64,000 bases of DNA from an uncultured Ruminococcus sp. (GTDB lineage: Bacteria; Bacillota; Clostridia; Oscillospirales; Ruminococcaceae): NCBI GenBank assembly GCA_945868475.1, contig CAMBLM010000001.1:124001-188000 (forward strand). Reading direction: 5' to 3'. Positions 1-10,025 of the stretch are shown piece after piece; position 1 is the first letter of the stretch; every line of letters starts with the position of its first letter. The notes beneath the pieces are model-generated. The model saw only the letters and a program-made list of their open reading frames with translations. It did not search any database and was not told the DNA's origin. A program made the position numbers and the translations under genes.

Positions 1-1422
1 TTCCGAGCTGTTCTGCCCCTCCGCAAGCTTGTTGAAGTCAATGATCTCTACCAACTCATATCCGCTCATTGCATCATTGATATACTTGTCAAGATCGCTG
101 AAAGGATCGTCGCTTTCTACCATATAAAAATGACCGTTGAGCGAACCCACTTTAAGCTCGCCGCCGTAATTGGTCAGATTGCCTATCGGTTCATTATCAA
201 TACTTTCCCGAAGCGGTTCAAGACGCTGTAAATTGCGATAGAGGCTTTGACAACCCTCGCCTATATCCCAGACGGTATAAAAATCACAGTCGTTATCCTT
301 GTCATAATAATGATAGAGCCTTCCGTCAAACCATGATACAGGGTACCAGCTGTAATATTCGGAAAGATGATATAACCCTGTTCCGTTTATGTCAAAGTCA
401 AAATATTCGGGAACGCCGTCAAAATTTATATCGAGCAGAAATCTTCCGTCATTGTATTCGGGAATTTCGGGAAGAAGCCGCTCCGCAGTTTCCGCAGTCG
501 GTTTATTAAGATAGGTGACATAGTATGACATTATTGACTTTATCGGTTCATACGCTGTAATTTTGCAGTCACCGTCAATGAAACATACTCCGACTTCCTC
601 AATGCTCTGCGGAAGTAAAATTTCGCTGATATCCGTCTTGCTGAAAGCCGCATCACCGATGCTTTTCAGACCCTCGTTAAGCTTTACCTCGGCAAGACCA
701 CTGTTTGAGAATGCCGAGCTTCCAATTTTCGTAACGCTTGACGGTATCTCCGTTTTAAGCAGGTTTTCACAGTCCTCAAATGCCCTCTGCCCGATAGTTT
801 TAAGCGTTGACGGGAAGCTGACCGAGCGGAGCTTTTTGTGCGAAAATGCAAACTTGCCGATCTCTTCCGTACCCTCGGGAACAGCGTAATCATCACCGCA
901 GTCAAAAGCAAAAACAAGCGTCTTTCCGTCCGCAGAGAACAGCGCACCATTGCTTGCGATGAAATTTCCACCCTCAGCGACTTCAATATCACCAAGCTCG
1001 GGCAAATAAGCCAGTTCAAGCGTATCTATCAGCTCCGCAGTCGAGGGAAGAACGAGCTTTTTCAGATGATATGCGCCTTTGATGCATTTGACCTGCGTCA
1101 TACCCTCGGGAATTATCAGTTCTTCAACTCTCGAACCGCGGAAAGCATTGTCCGAGACCTTGTAGACCTTCGTTCCGTCAATTTCGGTCGGGATAGTGAC
1201 AACGGTCTGCCCACCGATATATCCGGTTATGTAAATGCCATACTCGTTGACCGTGTATTTGAATTGCTCGGAAACAGTCTTTTCGTCTGTCACCGATGTT
1301 TCGGATAAGGTCTGCACTTCGGACGAAATGTCGGTAACTCCCTCTGCACCGTTTTCCCCATTCGTGCAGGAGCATAATACTAATGTCAAAGCAAATGCCG
1401 CCGCGATAAAACGTTTTTCCAT
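1..1422 (-). CDS. BspA-like leucine-rich-repeat lipoprotein (partial, C-terminus outside window)
   Basis: Reading the minus strand from the ATG at 1422, the frame stays open to the window edge (474 codons), so the gene is cut at its 3' end. The product starts MEKRFIAAAFALTLVLCSC, a lipoprotein signal with lipobox LCSC, so it should be anchored outside the membrane. A short Ser/Thr/Glu-rich linker follows, then from about residue 60 to 280 repeats of the LRR_5/BspA type (for example LRSVSFPSTLKTIGQRAFE, then EIPSSVTKIGSSAFS). Past the repeats is a region with an Asp-rich DINFDGVPEYFDFDING loop that resembles a calcium-binding DxNxDG motif. BspA-like proteins usually act in surface adhesion or carbohydrate contact; the exact role here is unknown. 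A repeat element starts 21 bp upstream of the start codon. Confidence 0.85.
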   Translation of the reverse strand, partial: MEKRFIAAAFALTLVLCSCTNGENGAEGVTDISSEVQTLSETSVTDEKTVSEQFKYTVNEYGIYITGYIGGQTVVTIPTEIDGTKVYKVSDNAFRGSRVEELIIPEGMTQVKCIKGAYHLKKLVLPSTAELIDTLELAYLPELGDIEVAEGGNFIASNGALFSADGKTLVFAFDCGDDYAVPEGTEEIGKFAFSHKKLRSVSFPSTLKTIGQRAFEDCENLLKTEIPSSVTKIGSSAFSNSGLAEVKLNEGLKSIGDAAFSKTDISEILLPQSIEEVGVCFIDGDCKITAYEPIKSIMSYYVTYLNKPTAETAERLLPEIPEYNDGRFLLDINFDGVPEYFDFDINGTGLYHLSEYYSWYPVSWFDGRLYHYYDKDNDCDFYTVWDIGEGCQSLYRNLQRLEPLRESIDNEPIGNLTNYGGELKVGSLNGHFYMVESDDPFSDLDKYINDAMSGYELVEIIDFNKLAEGQNSSE

Positions 1423-1443
1423 AATGTCAACCCCAACTTAACA

Positions 1444-1665
1444 AATTCGGAATTATGAATTCGGAATTCGGAATTTTTGCACACGTTAGTTTATTCTGAA
1501 TATGCCGAATTTGAGCCTTTATCAGTATTATAAATAATTTAGGAAAATTTTTCAATAACAAAATGGTTACAAATTATTTCAATTTGAACTTTTTATAAAA
1601 TAGCATTTTATCGTCAAATTTTAGCTTTTATATAATTCCGAATTCCGCATTCCGCATTCCGAATT
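1444..1665. repeat. Intergenic heptamer-armed element 1 (G class)
   Basis: The left arm 1444-1475 is a run of heptamers AATTCGG, AATTATG, AATTCGG, AATTCGG plus AATT. The right arm 1634-1665 is its approximate reverse complement, made of AATTCCG and CATTCCG units. The arms could form a stem of about 32 bp around 158 bp of AT-rich DNA. It fills the divergent region between the LRR lipoprotein and radC. I see no gene inside. Confidence 0.8.
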
Positions 1666-1685
1666 AAAAAAACTTTTATAGGGGG

Positions 1686-1714
1686 TTGCAAATTAAAAAA
1701 ATATGGTGTATAAT
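1686..1714 (+). promoter_or_regulatory. Promoter of radC
   Basis: TTGCAA at 1686-1691 and TATAAT at 1709-1714 are separated by 17 bp. Transcription should start near 1721, about 37 nt before the chosen radC start. Confidence 0.65.
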
Positions 1715-1757
1715 ATAAGAAACATTTGTTTTGATGAAATTATACGGGAGGAACATT

Positions 1758-2456
1758 ATGGAAGAAAAGAACAGCGTACCGAACGTCCACGCAGGACACA
1801 GACAGCGTATGAAGGAAATGTTCCTCAAAAACGGGTTCGAGGGATTCAGTGAGCATCAGATACTTGAAATGGTGCTGTTTTATTCCTGCCCGAGAATCGA
1901 TACCAACGAAATTGCACATAATCTTATAGACCGCTTCGGCGGCTTATGCGGCGTTTTTGACGCTTCGGTCGATGACCTTGTTGCTGTCGGAGGAATTTCA
2001 CTCAACTCCGCCGTGCTTATCAAAATGATACCACTCTCAATGAGGGCTTACAATATGTCGCGCATCGAACACAGCGTTTTCGACAATACGGACAAGCTTT
2101 GCGAGTTGTTCAAAGGCTGTTTCCCGGGTGATGCAAAGGAGTGCTTCTATGTTGCCGCATTCGATGATGACCTCCACCTCGTACGAAACAGCATCGTCTG
2201 CAAGGGAGGACCGTCCTCCGCGCCCGTTGATATGCGCAGACTTGCGGAGATAGTCCTGCGTTCGGGTGCATCGCTCGTTGCGATAGCACACAACCACCCG
2301 AAAGGCTCATGTGAGCCGTCCGATACCGATGTGCTGACAACAAGGCGGATAATGTCGTTCCTTTCAACATTCGGAGTGCGCCTGCTCGACCATATCATTG
2401 TCGGCAGGGACGGAGCTGTTTCGATGCGAAAGAGCGGAATGCTGCCGAGTATGTAA
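1758..2456 (+). CDS. radC: RadC-family JAB-domain protein
   Basis: A 232-residue RadC/JAB1-MPN protein. The N-terminal half has a helix-hairpin-helix-like stretch (GLCGVFDASVDDLVAVGGIS). The C-terminal half carries the metalloprotease-like motif HNHPKG followed by SDTD, the JAMM zinc-site signature (HxH, then S and D). RadC proteins were once thought to be repair proteins, but their biochemical role is still unclear. The start at 1758 is preferred because GGGAGG lies 6 bp upstream; the ATG at 1731 would have no ribosome binding site. The gene sits just before uvrB-uvrA but is separated from uvrB by 251 bp, so a shared transcript is not certain. Confidence 0.9.
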   Translation: MEEKNSVPNVHAGHRQRMKEMFLKNGFEGFSEHQILEMVLFYSCPRIDTNEIAHNLIDRFGGLCGVFDASVDDLVAVGGISLNSAVLIKMIPLSMRAYNMSRIEHSVFDNTDKLCELFKGCFPGDAKECFYVAAFDDDLHLVRNSIVCKGGPSSAPVDMRRLAEIVLRSGASLVAIAHNHPKGSCEPSDTDVLTTRRIMSFLSTFGVRLLDHIIVGRDGAVSMRKSGMLPSM

Positions 2457-2467
2457 AAATATCAGCG

Positions 2468-2697
2468 CATTTCAACGAGTGAATTATTCTTCTTTAAATT
2501 ATTGTAAGGGACGGATTTCCCGTACAGCAGTCACTGATACCGTTCAAAAAAACGGGACATTGACCCGTCCACTGCGGTAAAATATAGCACTTTGAAATAC
2601 ATTCACATCAAAAGTTCACTATTTATTTACTCGTTGAAAGACCGTGCAAATTTCAACCGTTTTCATTGATGTATTTTTTACGTAATTCATAATGAAA
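2468..2697. repeat. Decayed intergenic repeat upstream of uvrB
   Basis: Bases 2465-2520 (TTTCAACGAGTGAATTATTC onward, then TTATTGTAAGGGACGG) recur almost exactly at 14424-14480. A degraded GGGACGG palindrome follows at about 2511-2530. At 2679-2695 is a lone ACGTAATTCATAATG heptamer-like arm that abuts the uvrB ribosome binding site. This looks like an eroded member of the heptamer-armed family. Confidence 0.5.
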
Positions 2698-2707
2698 GGA
2701 AAACGCT

Positions 2708-4678
2708 ATGGATTTTAAGCTTCATTCCGATTATACACCTGCAGGCGACCAGCCGAAAGCTATCAGTGAGCTTGTCGAGGGCGTGAAAAAAGGATATAAG
2801 GAACAAACTCTGCTCGGTGTTACGGGTTCGGGCAAAACTTTCACAATGGCGAATGTCATTGCACAGCTAAACCGTCCTGCACTCGTTTTTGCACATAATA
2901 AAACGCTTGCCGCACAGCTTTGCTCCGAGTTCAGAGAGTTCTTTCCCGAAAACGCGGTCGAATACTTCGTTTCCTACTATGATTATTACCAACCGGAGGC
3001 ATATATACCCTCGACCGACAGCTATATCGAAAAGGACTCCGCAATAAATGACGAGATCGACCGACTCCGACACAGCGCAACATTTGCCCTCGCCGAACGC
3101 CGTGATGTTATAATCGTAGCATCGGTTTCCTGCATCTATACCCTCGGTTCGCCTATCGATTACCGTACAATGGTAGTTTCTGTACGTCAGGGCGCACAGA
3201 TGTCGCGAGAAGAACTGCTTGCAAAGCTCGTTTCGATACAGTATGAGCGAAATGACCTCAGCTTTACCCGAAACAAGTTCCGCGTGAGGGGAGATACCGT
3301 TGAAATTTTCCCTGCAGGTGCGACTGATACGGCTATCCGGGTTGAATTTTTCGGGGACGAAGTTGACCGTATCTCCGAGTTCAACCCTCTCACGGGAAAT
3401 GTCACCTCGACTATCTCGCACGCCGCGATCTATCCTGCTTCGCACTATGTTATCTCGCGCGAAAAGATGAACGGCGCAATAGGGGAGATCGAGCGCGAGC
3501 TTGAGGAACGCATCAAGTATTTCAAAGACAACGATAAGCTTATCGAAGCGCAGCGGATCGAGCAGCGCACACGTTATGATATAGAAATGCTCGAGGAGAT
3601 CGGCTTCTGCAAGGGTATCGAGAACTATTCGCGAATCCTTGCAGGACGTGAGCCGGGCAGCATACCATATACACTGCTCGACCACTTCCCGAAAGACTTC
3701 CTGCTTTTCGTGGACGAAAGCCACGTTTCGCTTCCGCAGATACGCTCAATGAGCGCAGGCGACCGTGGACGCAAAACAACACTTGTTGACTACGGTTTCC
3801 GACTCCCGTCAGCGTTCGATAACCGTCCGCTCACCTTTGATGAATTTTACGACAAAATAGGTCAGGCGATATTCGTTTCCGCTACCCCTGGACCGTTTGA
3901 GCGTGAAAAATCCGAGCAGATAGTTGAACAGGTGATTCGTCCGACGGGACTTGTAGACCCCGAGATCATCGTCAAGCCCGTTCAGGGTCAGATTGAAGAC
4001 CTCCTGCTTGAAATAAACGAGCGTACAGCAAAGGGCGAGCGAGTTCTTGTCACGACTCTGACGAAGAAAATGGCAGAGGATCTCACGGCTTACCTTGATA
4101 AAATGGGCGTAAAAGTCCGCTATATGCATTATGACATCGACACTATCGAGCGAATGGAGATAATCCGTGACCTGCGCCTTGGCGAATTCGACGTCCTCGT
4201 CGGAATCAACCTTTTGCGTGAGGGACTTGACATACCCGAGGTTTCGCTCGTTGCGATCCTTGACGCCGATAAGGAAGGCTTCCTGCGTTCGGAAAGCTCG
4301 CTTATCCAGACGATAGGCAGAGCCGCACGAAATTCGCACGGTCAGGTAATAATGTACGCCGACAGCGTAACACGTTCAATGGAAAGCGCGATAAACGAAA
4401 CCGAACGCCGCCGCAAAATTCAGCTCGAATACAACGAAAAGCACGGTATCAAGCCGAAAACTATCATCAAGGACGTTCGCGACGTTATCAAAATTTCGTC
4501 CAAGAGCGAAACGGACGGCAAGACTTCAAAGCAGAAACAGAAGCAGATGTCCGCCGCAGAAAAGCAGGCGCTTATCGAAAAGCTCACCGTCGAGATGAAG
4601 AACGCCGCAAAGCTGCTTGAATTTGAACACGCCGCTTATCTGCGCGACAGGATAAATGAATTAAAGGGAAAAAAATAA
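2708..4678 (+). CDS. uvrB: Excinuclease ABC subunit B
   Basis: UvrB, 656 residues, the usual length. It is the damage-verifying helicase-like subunit of nucleotide excision repair: it receives DNA from UvrA and recruits UvrC. Visible landmarks are Walker A GVTGSGKT at residues 37-44, the beta-hairpin region [12 protein letters not shown], the DEAD-like motif [11 protein letters not shown], helicase motif [10 protein letters not shown], and a C-terminal UVR domain (about residues 620-655) that contacts UvrC. GGAAAA lies ahead of the ATG. uvrA follows after 19 bp, so the two form an operon. uvrC is not in the window. Confidence 0.98.
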   Translation: MDFKLHSDYTPAGDQPKAISELVEGVKKGYKEQTLLGVTGSGKTFTMANVIAQLNRPALVFAHNKTLAAQLCSEFREFFPENAVEYFVSYYDYYQPEAYIPSTDSYIEKDSAINDEIDRLRHSATFALAERRDVIIVASVSCIYTLGSPIDYRTMVVSVRQGAQMSREELLAKLVSIQYERNDLSFTRNKFRVRGDTVEIFPAGATDTAIRVEFFGDEVDRISEFNPLTGNVTSTISHAAIYPASHYVISREKMNGAIGEIERELEERIKYFKDNDKLIEAQRIEQRTRYDIEMLEEIGFCKGIENYSRILAGREPGSIPYTLLDHFPKDFLLFVDESHVSLPQIRSMSAGDRGRKTTLVDYGFRLPSAFDNRPLTFDEFYDKIGQAIFVSATPGPFEREKSEQIVEQVIRPTGLVDPEIIVKPVQGQIEDLLLEINERTAKGERVLVTTLTKKMAEDLTAYLDKMGVKVRYMHYDIDTIERMEIIRDLRLGEFDVLVGINLLREGLDIPEVSLVAILDADKEGFLRSESSLIQTIGRAARNSHGQVIMYADSVTRSMESAINETERRRKIQLEYNEKHGIKPKTIIKDVRDVIKISSKSETDGKTSKQKQKQMSAAEKQALIEKLTVEMKNAAKLLEFEHAAYLRDRINELKGKK

Positions 4679-4697
4679 TAGGAAGAGGAAAAAGAAA

Positions 4698-7523
4698 ATG
4701 CCAACCGACAAAATAATCATCAAAGGCGCAAGGGAGCATAACCTTAAAAATGTCGATCTCGAAATCCCTCGTGACAAGCTTATCGTTATGACGGGACTTT
4801 CGGGCAGCGGCAAATCCTCGCTTGCATTCGATACGATATATGCCGACGGACAGCGCCGCTATATGGAAAGCCTTTCGTCCTATGCCCGAATGTTTCTCGG
4901 ACAGATGGAAAAGCCCGATGTTGACAGCATCGAGGGACTTTCACCCGCAATTTCGATAGACCAGAAAAGCACCTCGAACAACCCACGTTCAACGGTCGGA
5001 ACTGTCACCGAAATTTACGATTATCTCCGACTTTTGTATGCGCGGATAGGCGTTCCGCACTGCCCCGTCTGCGGCAGGGAGATCAAACAGCAGACCGTTG
5101 ACCAGATCGCCGATACTATCATGGCTCTCCCCGAGGGAACGAAGCTCCAGATCCTTGCCCCCGTCATAAGAGGACGAAAGGGCGAGCATACAAAGGAGCT
5201 TGAACGCGCGAAAAAGTCGGGCTATGTCCGCGTTCGCTGTGACGGCATCATCTACGATCTGAGCGAAGAGATAAAGCTCGAAAAAAACAAGAAGCACAAC
5301 ATTGAGATAGTCGTTGACCGACTTGTCATAAAAGAGGGGATAACCTCGCGCCTTACCGACAGCGTTGAAACCGCCTCGGCTATTTCGGGCGGCATCGTCA
5401 TCGCAGATGTTATCGGCGGAAAGGAGATGCTCTTTTCGCAGAATTACGCCTGCCCCGAGCATAATATCTCCATTGAAGAGCTTACACCGAGAATGTTCTC
5501 GTTCAACAACCCGTTCGGCGCTTGCCCGAAGTGTACGGGTCTTGGCGTTTTCCGCAGGATAGACCCCGACCTCGTTATCCCGAACAAGGAGCTTTCGATA
5601 AAGCAGGGCGCAATAAAGGCAATGGGCTGGAACACCCTCAGTGACGATTCTATCGCAATGATGTACTACTCTGCTATCGCCGATGAATATGGCGTTTCGC
5701 TCGATACGCCCGTGAAAGACCTGCCGAAAGAGGCAGTCAACGCTTTCCTATACGGCACGGGCGAAAAAAAGCTGAAAATCGTCCGTTCAAGCGTCTACGG
5801 CGGCGGAACTTACTATCAGCCGTTCGAGGGCATACTGAACAATCTCCAGCGCCGATATAACGAAACCAATTCCGAGTACAGCCGTTCCGAGATAGAGGAC
5901 TGTATGAGCGAGGTTCTTTGCCCCGACTGCCACGGCAACAGACTTAAACCCGAAAGCCTTGCCGTAACTGTCGGCGGAAAGAATATTTCCGAGCTTACCG
6001 ATATGTCCGTAAGTGCCGCAGTTGAATTTTTCTCGAACCTTGAACTCACCGAAACACAGCGGCTCATCGGCGAGCGCATTATTAAGGAGATAAACAGCCG
6101 ACTTGGCTTCCTGAAAAGCGTCGGACTCGAATATCTAACGCTCTCACGCTCGGCGGCAACGCTCTCGGGCGGCGAAAGCCAGCGTATCAGACTTGCAACG
6201 CAGATAGGCTCGTCACTGGTCGGAGTGCTTTATATCCTCGATGAACCGTCCATCGGACTTCATCAGCGTGACAATGACAAGCTTATCGCAACGCTGAAAA
6301 GACTTCGTGACTCGGGAAATACCGTTATCGTTGTCGAACATGATGAGGATACGATGCGAAGCGCGGATTACATCGTCGATGTAGGACCTTACGCAGGCGT
6401 TCACGGCGGCGAGATAGTCGCAACGGGAACGGTTGAGGACATAGAAAAGTGCGAGCGTTCGATAACGGGGCAGTATCTCAGCGGAAAGCGTTTTATTCCC
6501 GTCCCGACCGAGCGCAAAAAGGGAAGCGGAGAGTTCCTGCGAATTTTCGGTGCGGCGGAAAATAACCTTAAACATATCGATGTCGAAGTTCCGCTCGGAA
6601 TTTTCACCTGCATAACGGGCGTTTCGGGCAGCGGAAAATCCTCGCTCGTCAACGAGATAATCTATAAGCACCTCGCCGCAAAGCTCAACCGTGCAAAGAT
6701 AAGACCGGGCAAGTTCGACCGAATGGAGGGACTGGAAAACCTCGATAAAGTTATCGCTATCGACCAGTCGCCGATAGGAAGAACACCACGCTCAAACCCT
6801 GCAACATATACGGGCGTTTTTAACGATATCCGTGAACTTTTCGCAGGTACGAATGATGCAAAAATGAAAGGCTACGGTCCGGGAAGATTTTCGTTCAACA
6901 CAAAGGGCGGCCGATGCGAAGCCTGCGAGGGCGATGGCATCATAAAGATAGAGATGCACTTCCTCCCCGACGTTTTCGTGCCTTGCGAGGTCTGCAAGGG
7001 AAAGCGTTACAACCGTGAAACGCTCGATGTTTATTATAAGGGCAAAAATATCTATGACGTCCTCGAAATGACAGTCGATGAGGGTGTTGAGTTCTTCGCA
7101 AATATCCCGAAGATCGCACGAAAGCTCAAAACCTTGCAGGAAGTCGGACTCGGCTATATCAAAATAGGTCAGTCCTCAACTACACTCTCGGGCGGCGAAG
7201 CGCAGAGAGTAAAGCTTGCGACCGAGCTTTCCAAACGTGCAACGGGAAGAACGTTCTATATCCTCGATGAACCGACAACGGGACTTCATACCGCCGATGT
7301 CCATAAGCTTATCGAAGTCCTGCAAAGACTTACCGAGGGCGGAAATACCGTCCTTGTCATAGAGCATAACCTCGACGTGATAAAAACAGCCGACTATATC
7401 ATCGACCTCGGTCCCGAGGGCGGCGTAGGCGGCGGAACGCTTGTAAAATGCGGAACTCCCGAGGAAATTGCCGCTTGCGATAAGTCATACACGGGAAAAT
7501 ATCTGAAAAAATATCTGAAATAA
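4698..7523 (+). CDS. uvrA: Excinuclease ABC subunit A
   Basis: UvrA, 941 residues, full length. It is the dimeric ABC-type ATPase that first recognises bulky DNA damage and loads UvrB. Walker A GLSGSGKS is at residues 33-40 and a second is GVSGSGKS in the C-terminal half. There are two ABC signatures ([16 protein letters not shown]). Zinc-binding cysteine pairs are visible as CPVC, CPKC, CEAC and CEVC. The ribosome binding site is an A-rich GGAAGAGGA stretch. The gene ends at a strong bidirectional terminator and is cotranscribed with uvrB. Confidence 0.98.
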   Translation: MPTDKIIIKGAREHNLKNVDLEIPRDKLIVMTGLSGSGKSSLAFDTIYADGQRRYMESLSSYARMFLGQMEKPDVDSIEGLSPAISIDQKSTSNNPRSTVGTVTEIYDYLRLLYARIGVPHCPVCGREIKQQTVDQIADTIMALPEGTKLQILAPVIRGRKGEHTKELERAKKSGYVRVRCDGIIYDLSEEIKLEKNKKHNIEIVVDRLVIKEGITSRLTDSVETASAISGGIVIADVIGGKEMLFSQNYACPEHNISIEELTPRMFSFNNPFGACPKCTGLGVFRRIDPDLVIPNKELSIKQGAIKAMGWNTLSDDSIAMMYYSAIADEYGVSLDTPVKDLPKEAVNAFLYGTGEKKLKIVRSSVYGGGTYYQPFEGILNNLQRRYNETNSEYSRSEIEDCMSEVLCPDCHGNRLKPESLAVTVGGKNISELTDMSVSAAVEFFSNLELTETQRLIGERIIKEINSRLGFLKSVGLEYLTLSRSAATLSGGESQRIRLATQIGSSLVGVLYILDEPSIGLHQRDNDKLIATLKRLRDSGNTVIVVEHDEDTMRSADYIVDVGPYAGVHGGEIVATGTVEDIEKCERSITGQYLSGKRFIPVPTERKKGSGEFLRIFGAAENNLKHIDVEVPLGIFTCITGVSGSGKSSLVNEIIYKHLAAKLNRAKIRPGKFDRMEGLENLDKVIAIDQSPIGRTPRSNPATYTGVFNDIRELFAGTNDAKMKGYGPGRFSFNTKGGRCEACEGDGIIKIEMHFLPDVFVPCEVCKGKRYNRETLDVYYKGKNIYDVLEMTVDEGVEFFANIPKIARKLKTLQEVGLGYIKIGQSSTTLSGGEAQRVKLATELSKRATGRTFYILDEPTTGLHTADVHKLIEVLQRLTEGGNTVLVIEHNLDVIKTADYIIDLGPEGGVGGGTLVKCGTPEEIAACDKSYTGKYLKKYLK

Positions 7524-7525
7524 AG

Positions 7526-7560
7526 AAAAAGGCGCAGTTCGATTTGAATTGCGCCTTTTT
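7526..7560. terminator. Bidirectional terminator after uvrA
   Basis: A 15-bp stem AAAAAGGCGCAGTTC / GAATTGCGCCTTTTT (one G-T pair) around GATTT, with T runs on both strands. It serves uvrA (plus) and the SLOG gene (minus). Confidence 0.9.
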
Positions 7561-7561
7561 A

Positions 7562-8041
7562 TCAAAAGGATAAAGTAAAAAGATTTATGACTGGAATATT
7601 CTTTTTTTGCGCCATACGAACGGTTTGAGCTGTTCCCCCTGCGCTTTTTTTATTATTATAATAACATATACAGTAATCTGCGAGTTCTATAAGTCGTGAG
7701 TTGCGTTGTTTCATACACCCATCAAAGTAATGCTCAGAGATGAATTCAACATCATCAGCCTCAGAGAGAATTCTTTTATATTCCTTTTTTTGATTTAATG
7801 TCCGGTATAATGTTTGTTCTGTACCACAGCAGGGAAGAATAAGGAAAAGCTTGATATATGGATATTTTTCTCGAAGCAGAATAACCGCTTCGGCAGCTAA
7901 GGTGTCAAAGCCTATTGCTCCACCTGCGAAAAAGTTTGTTGCTCCTTTTTGTATAAGATCGTCTATTGTACATAATAAGTAATTGGTTATTTTTTTTATA
8001 TCCCGAATTTCCCTATGTCCTGTAAAGCAAATATTTTTCAT
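7562..8041 (-). CDS. SLOG-superfamily (DUF1273/YpsA-like) protein
   Basis: A 159-residue protein starting MKNICFTGHRE, with a glycine-rich stretch FFAGGAIGFDTLAAE and a later C-terminal GGTAQTVRMAQ segment. This is the Rossmann-like SLOG fold of the DUF1273/YpsA group, thought to bind nucleotides or nucleotide-derived ligands; the ligand here is unknown. The gene is visibly richer in AT than uvrA or ahcY. It lies back to back with a small XRE regulator, and a palindromic operator sits between them. SLOG proteins occur both as housekeeping proteins and in conflict or mobile systems. I infer a regulated two-gene unit of possibly acquired origin. Confidence 0.75.
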   Translation of the reverse strand: MKNICFTGHREIRDIKKITNYLLCTIDDLIQKGATNFFAGGAIGFDTLAAEAVILLREKYPYIKLFLILPCCGTEQTLYRTLNQKKEYKRILSEADDVEFISEHYFDGCMKQRNSRLIELADYCICYYNNKKSAGGTAQTVRMAQKKNIPVINLFTLSF

Positions 8042-8059
8042 AAAAAAGCTCCCTTTGAA

Positions 8060-8141
8060 CTATAATTAACTCTATAGGGTTAATTATAGCACATCTAAAT
8101 AGTTAAGTCAACGGTGAAGGGGTAAACATTATAGAGTTAAT
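8060..8141. promoter_or_regulatory. Operator palindrome and third half-site between SLOG and XRE genes
   Basis: Bases 8060-8089 form a 30-bp palindrome with one mismatched pair (halves CTATAATTAACTCTA and TAGGGTTAATTATAG). Its core is two inverted TATAG(A/G)GTTAAT half-sites, 8065-8076 and 8073-8084. A third direct copy, TATAGAGTTAAT, is at 8130-8141, just before the XRE gene's likely promoter. This fits autoregulation by the XRE protein; the binding itself is inferred. Confidence 0.7.
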
Positions 8142-8181
8142 CATATACAATATAAATAAATCTGAATATGGGAGCGAAAAA

Positions 8182-8421
8182 ATGCTTACGCAGGCTATAC
8201 AAAGACGTATTCGTGAATTATGCGATGAAAGAAATATCACGGTCAATAAATTAGCAACAATTTGCGGCATAACTCAATCAACAATTAATAATATTCTTTC
8301 AAGAAGAACCACAAAACCAACTGTGTCAACCATAAAAAAGATATGCGACGGTTTGGATATTACCCTTTCGGAATTTTTTGACACGGATTATTTTGACAGC
8401 TTAGAGCAGGAAGTAAAATGA
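8182..8421 (+). CDS. XRE-family helix-turn-helix regulator
   Basis: A 79-residue single-domain DNA-binding protein. The helix-turn-helix is at about residues 20-50 (NKLATICGITQSTINNILSR). Its length and the following KPTVSTIKKICDGLDITLSEFF segment are typical of Cro/C1-type repressors that lack a ligand domain. GGGAGCG precedes the ATG. It is divergent from the SLOG gene, and the TATAGAGTTAAT sites between them are the likely targets. Confidence 0.9.
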   Translation: MLTQAIQRRIRELCDERNITVNKLATICGITQSTINNILSRRTTKPTVSTIKKICDGLDITLSEFFDTDYFDSLEQEVK

Positions 8422-8428
8422 TATACAA

Positions 8429-8458
8429 AAAGGCGCAGGAACTTAAACCTGCGCCTTT
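8429..8458. terminator. Terminator between XRE gene and ahcY
   Basis: An 11-bp stem AAAGGCGCAGG / CCTGCGCCTTT with an 8-nt loop. The T run is best on the minus strand, so it chiefly ends ahcY. Confidence 0.85.
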
Positions 8459-8475
8459 ACTGTTAGTGTTTAGTA

Positions 8476-9723
8476 TCAGAACGATCCGAGATATTTTTTC
8501 TGTTCTTCGGAAAGCGTGTCGATCTCCATTCCCCAGAACTTTATCTTGCGGCGTGCAACTTCGTTGTCGATGTATTTAGGAACATCGATAGTCATTCCGT
8601 CTGCGCCGATATTTCCCTTGTTCTTTACAAGATGAAGTGCGGAAAGAGCCTGAATCGCAAAGCTCATATCCATTATCTCGGCAGGGTGGCCGTCACCTGC
8701 GGCGAGGTTTACAAGTCTGCCCTCGGCGATAACGTTGATAGTGTTTCCGTTGGAAAGCTTGTAGCCCATAATGTTCTTTCGTGCGACCTTTGACTCAACG
8801 GCAATTCTGCGGAGAGCGGCAACATCGACCTCAACGTCAAAATGTCCTGCGTTGCAGCAGATAGCACCGTCTTTCATGAGGTAGAAATGCTCTTCGGTGA
8901 TAACGTCACGGCAGCCTGTTACGGTGATGAAGAAGTCGCCGACCTTTGCCGCTTCGCTCATTTTCATTACCTTAAAGCCGTCCATTACAGCTTCCATTGC
9001 CTTGATAGGGTCAACTTCGGTCACGATCACCTCCGCACCAAGACCCTTTGCGCGCATTGCAACGCCCTTGCCGCACCAGCCGTAGCCTGCAACAACGACA
9101 TTCTTTCCTGCAACGATAAGGTTAGTCGTGCGGTTGATTCCGTCCCAGACAGACTGACCCGTGCCGTAACGGTTGTCGAAAAGATGCTTGCAGTCAGCGT
9201 TGTTTACAAGAACCATCGGGAATTTGAGCTTCTTTGCCTTGTCCATTGCGATAAGACGGATAATGCCCGTTGTGGTTTCTTCGCAGCCTCCGATAACATC
9301 GGCAATTTTGTCCTTGTATTCGGTGTGGATAAGGTGAACGAGGTCGCCGCCGTCGTCAATGATGATGTTCGGACCTGCTTCGATAACGCACGAGGTGTGA
9401 CGGTGGTACTCTTCATCAGTCGCACCGTACCAAGCGAAAACATTAAGTCCGTCGTGAACGAGCGCAGCCGCAACATCGTCCTGAGTGGAGAGCGGATTGC
9501 TGCCCGTAACGTACATCTCAGCACCGCCTGCCGCAAGAACTTTGCAAAGGTAAGCTGTCTTTGCTTCAAGATGCACCGAAAGCGCAACTTTCACGCCTGC
9601 GAAAGGCTTTGTTTCGGAAAATTCCTTTTCAATGCTGCGCAAAAGCGGCATATTAGCCTTTACCCAGTCAATTTTTATCTCGCCGTCCTGCCAAAGTTCA
9701 GGATCTCTGATCTCACTGTTCAT
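8476..9723 (-). CDS. ahcY: S-adenosylhomocysteine hydrolase
   Basis: Adenosylhomocysteinase, 415 residues. It splits S-adenosylhomocysteine into adenosine and homocysteine and so keeps methyltransferases free of product inhibition. The NAD-binding Rossmann segment is VVVAGYGWCGKGVAMRAKG. The conserved C-terminal portion includes NGNTINVIAEGRLVNLAAGD and then GHPAEIMDMSFA. The start at 9723 is chosen because GAAAGGAA lies just upstream and the protein begins MNSEIRDPELW; the open frame runs 34 codons further upstream only through repeat DNA. It appears monocistronic. Confidence 0.95.
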   Translation of the reverse strand: MNSEIRDPELWQDGEIKIDWVKANMPLLRSIEKEFSETKPFAGVKVALSVHLEAKTAYLCKVLAAGGAEMYVTGSNPLSTQDDVAAALVHDGLNVFAWYGATDEEYHRHTSCVIEAGPNIIIDDGGDLVHLIHTEYKDKIADVIGGCEETTTGIIRLIAMDKAKKLKFPMVLVNNADCKHLFDNRYGTGQSVWDGINRTTNLIVAGKNVVVAGYGWCGKGVAMRAKGLGAEVIVTEVDPIKAMEAVMDGFKVMKMSEAAKVGDFFITVTGCRDVITEEHFYLMKDGAICCNAGHFDVEVDVAALRRIAVESKVARKNIMGYKLSNGNTINVIAEGRLVNLAAGDGHPAEIMDMSFAIQALSALHLVKNKGNIGADGMTIDVPKYIDNEVARRKIKFWGMEIDTLSEEQKKYLGSF

Positions 9724-9815
9724 ATTTTTATTCCTTTCAATGTAAAAATAGGGTGGAAAATCGGGACGGGAAACCCGTGCCACACAGTAATTGACGTAAA
9801 TTCGCATAATTAAAT

Positions 9816-10023
9816 AATTACGCATTACGCATTAATAATTCCCTTTCATTTTGAAATAGGTGGGAAATCGGGCAGATATGGAATCCGCATAATGAAATTT
9901 GGAATTATTTTTATAGCATTATATCGAAATTAAATTAATATAATCTGAACGGGAAACCCGTACCCAACAGCAAATGCCGTAAATTAACAAAATACAATAA
10001 TTCCGCATTCCGCATTCCGAATT
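9816..10023. repeat. Intergenic heptamer-armed repeats 2 (degraded, mixed class)
   Basis: A T-class arm (AATTACGCATTACGCATTA) is at 9816-9834 and a G-class arm (CATTCCG units) at 9999-10023. A decayed left arm lies near 9891-9907. Inner modules include a decayed GGGCAGATATGGAATCCGC stretch at 9870-9888 and GAACGGGAAACCCGT near 9947-9961. A GGGACGGGAAACCCGT copy also lies left of the first arm, near 9761-9779. The block separates the ahcY start from the 3' end of the next minus-strand gene and carries no coding sequence that I can support. Confidence 0.65.
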
Positions 10024-10025
10024 AA

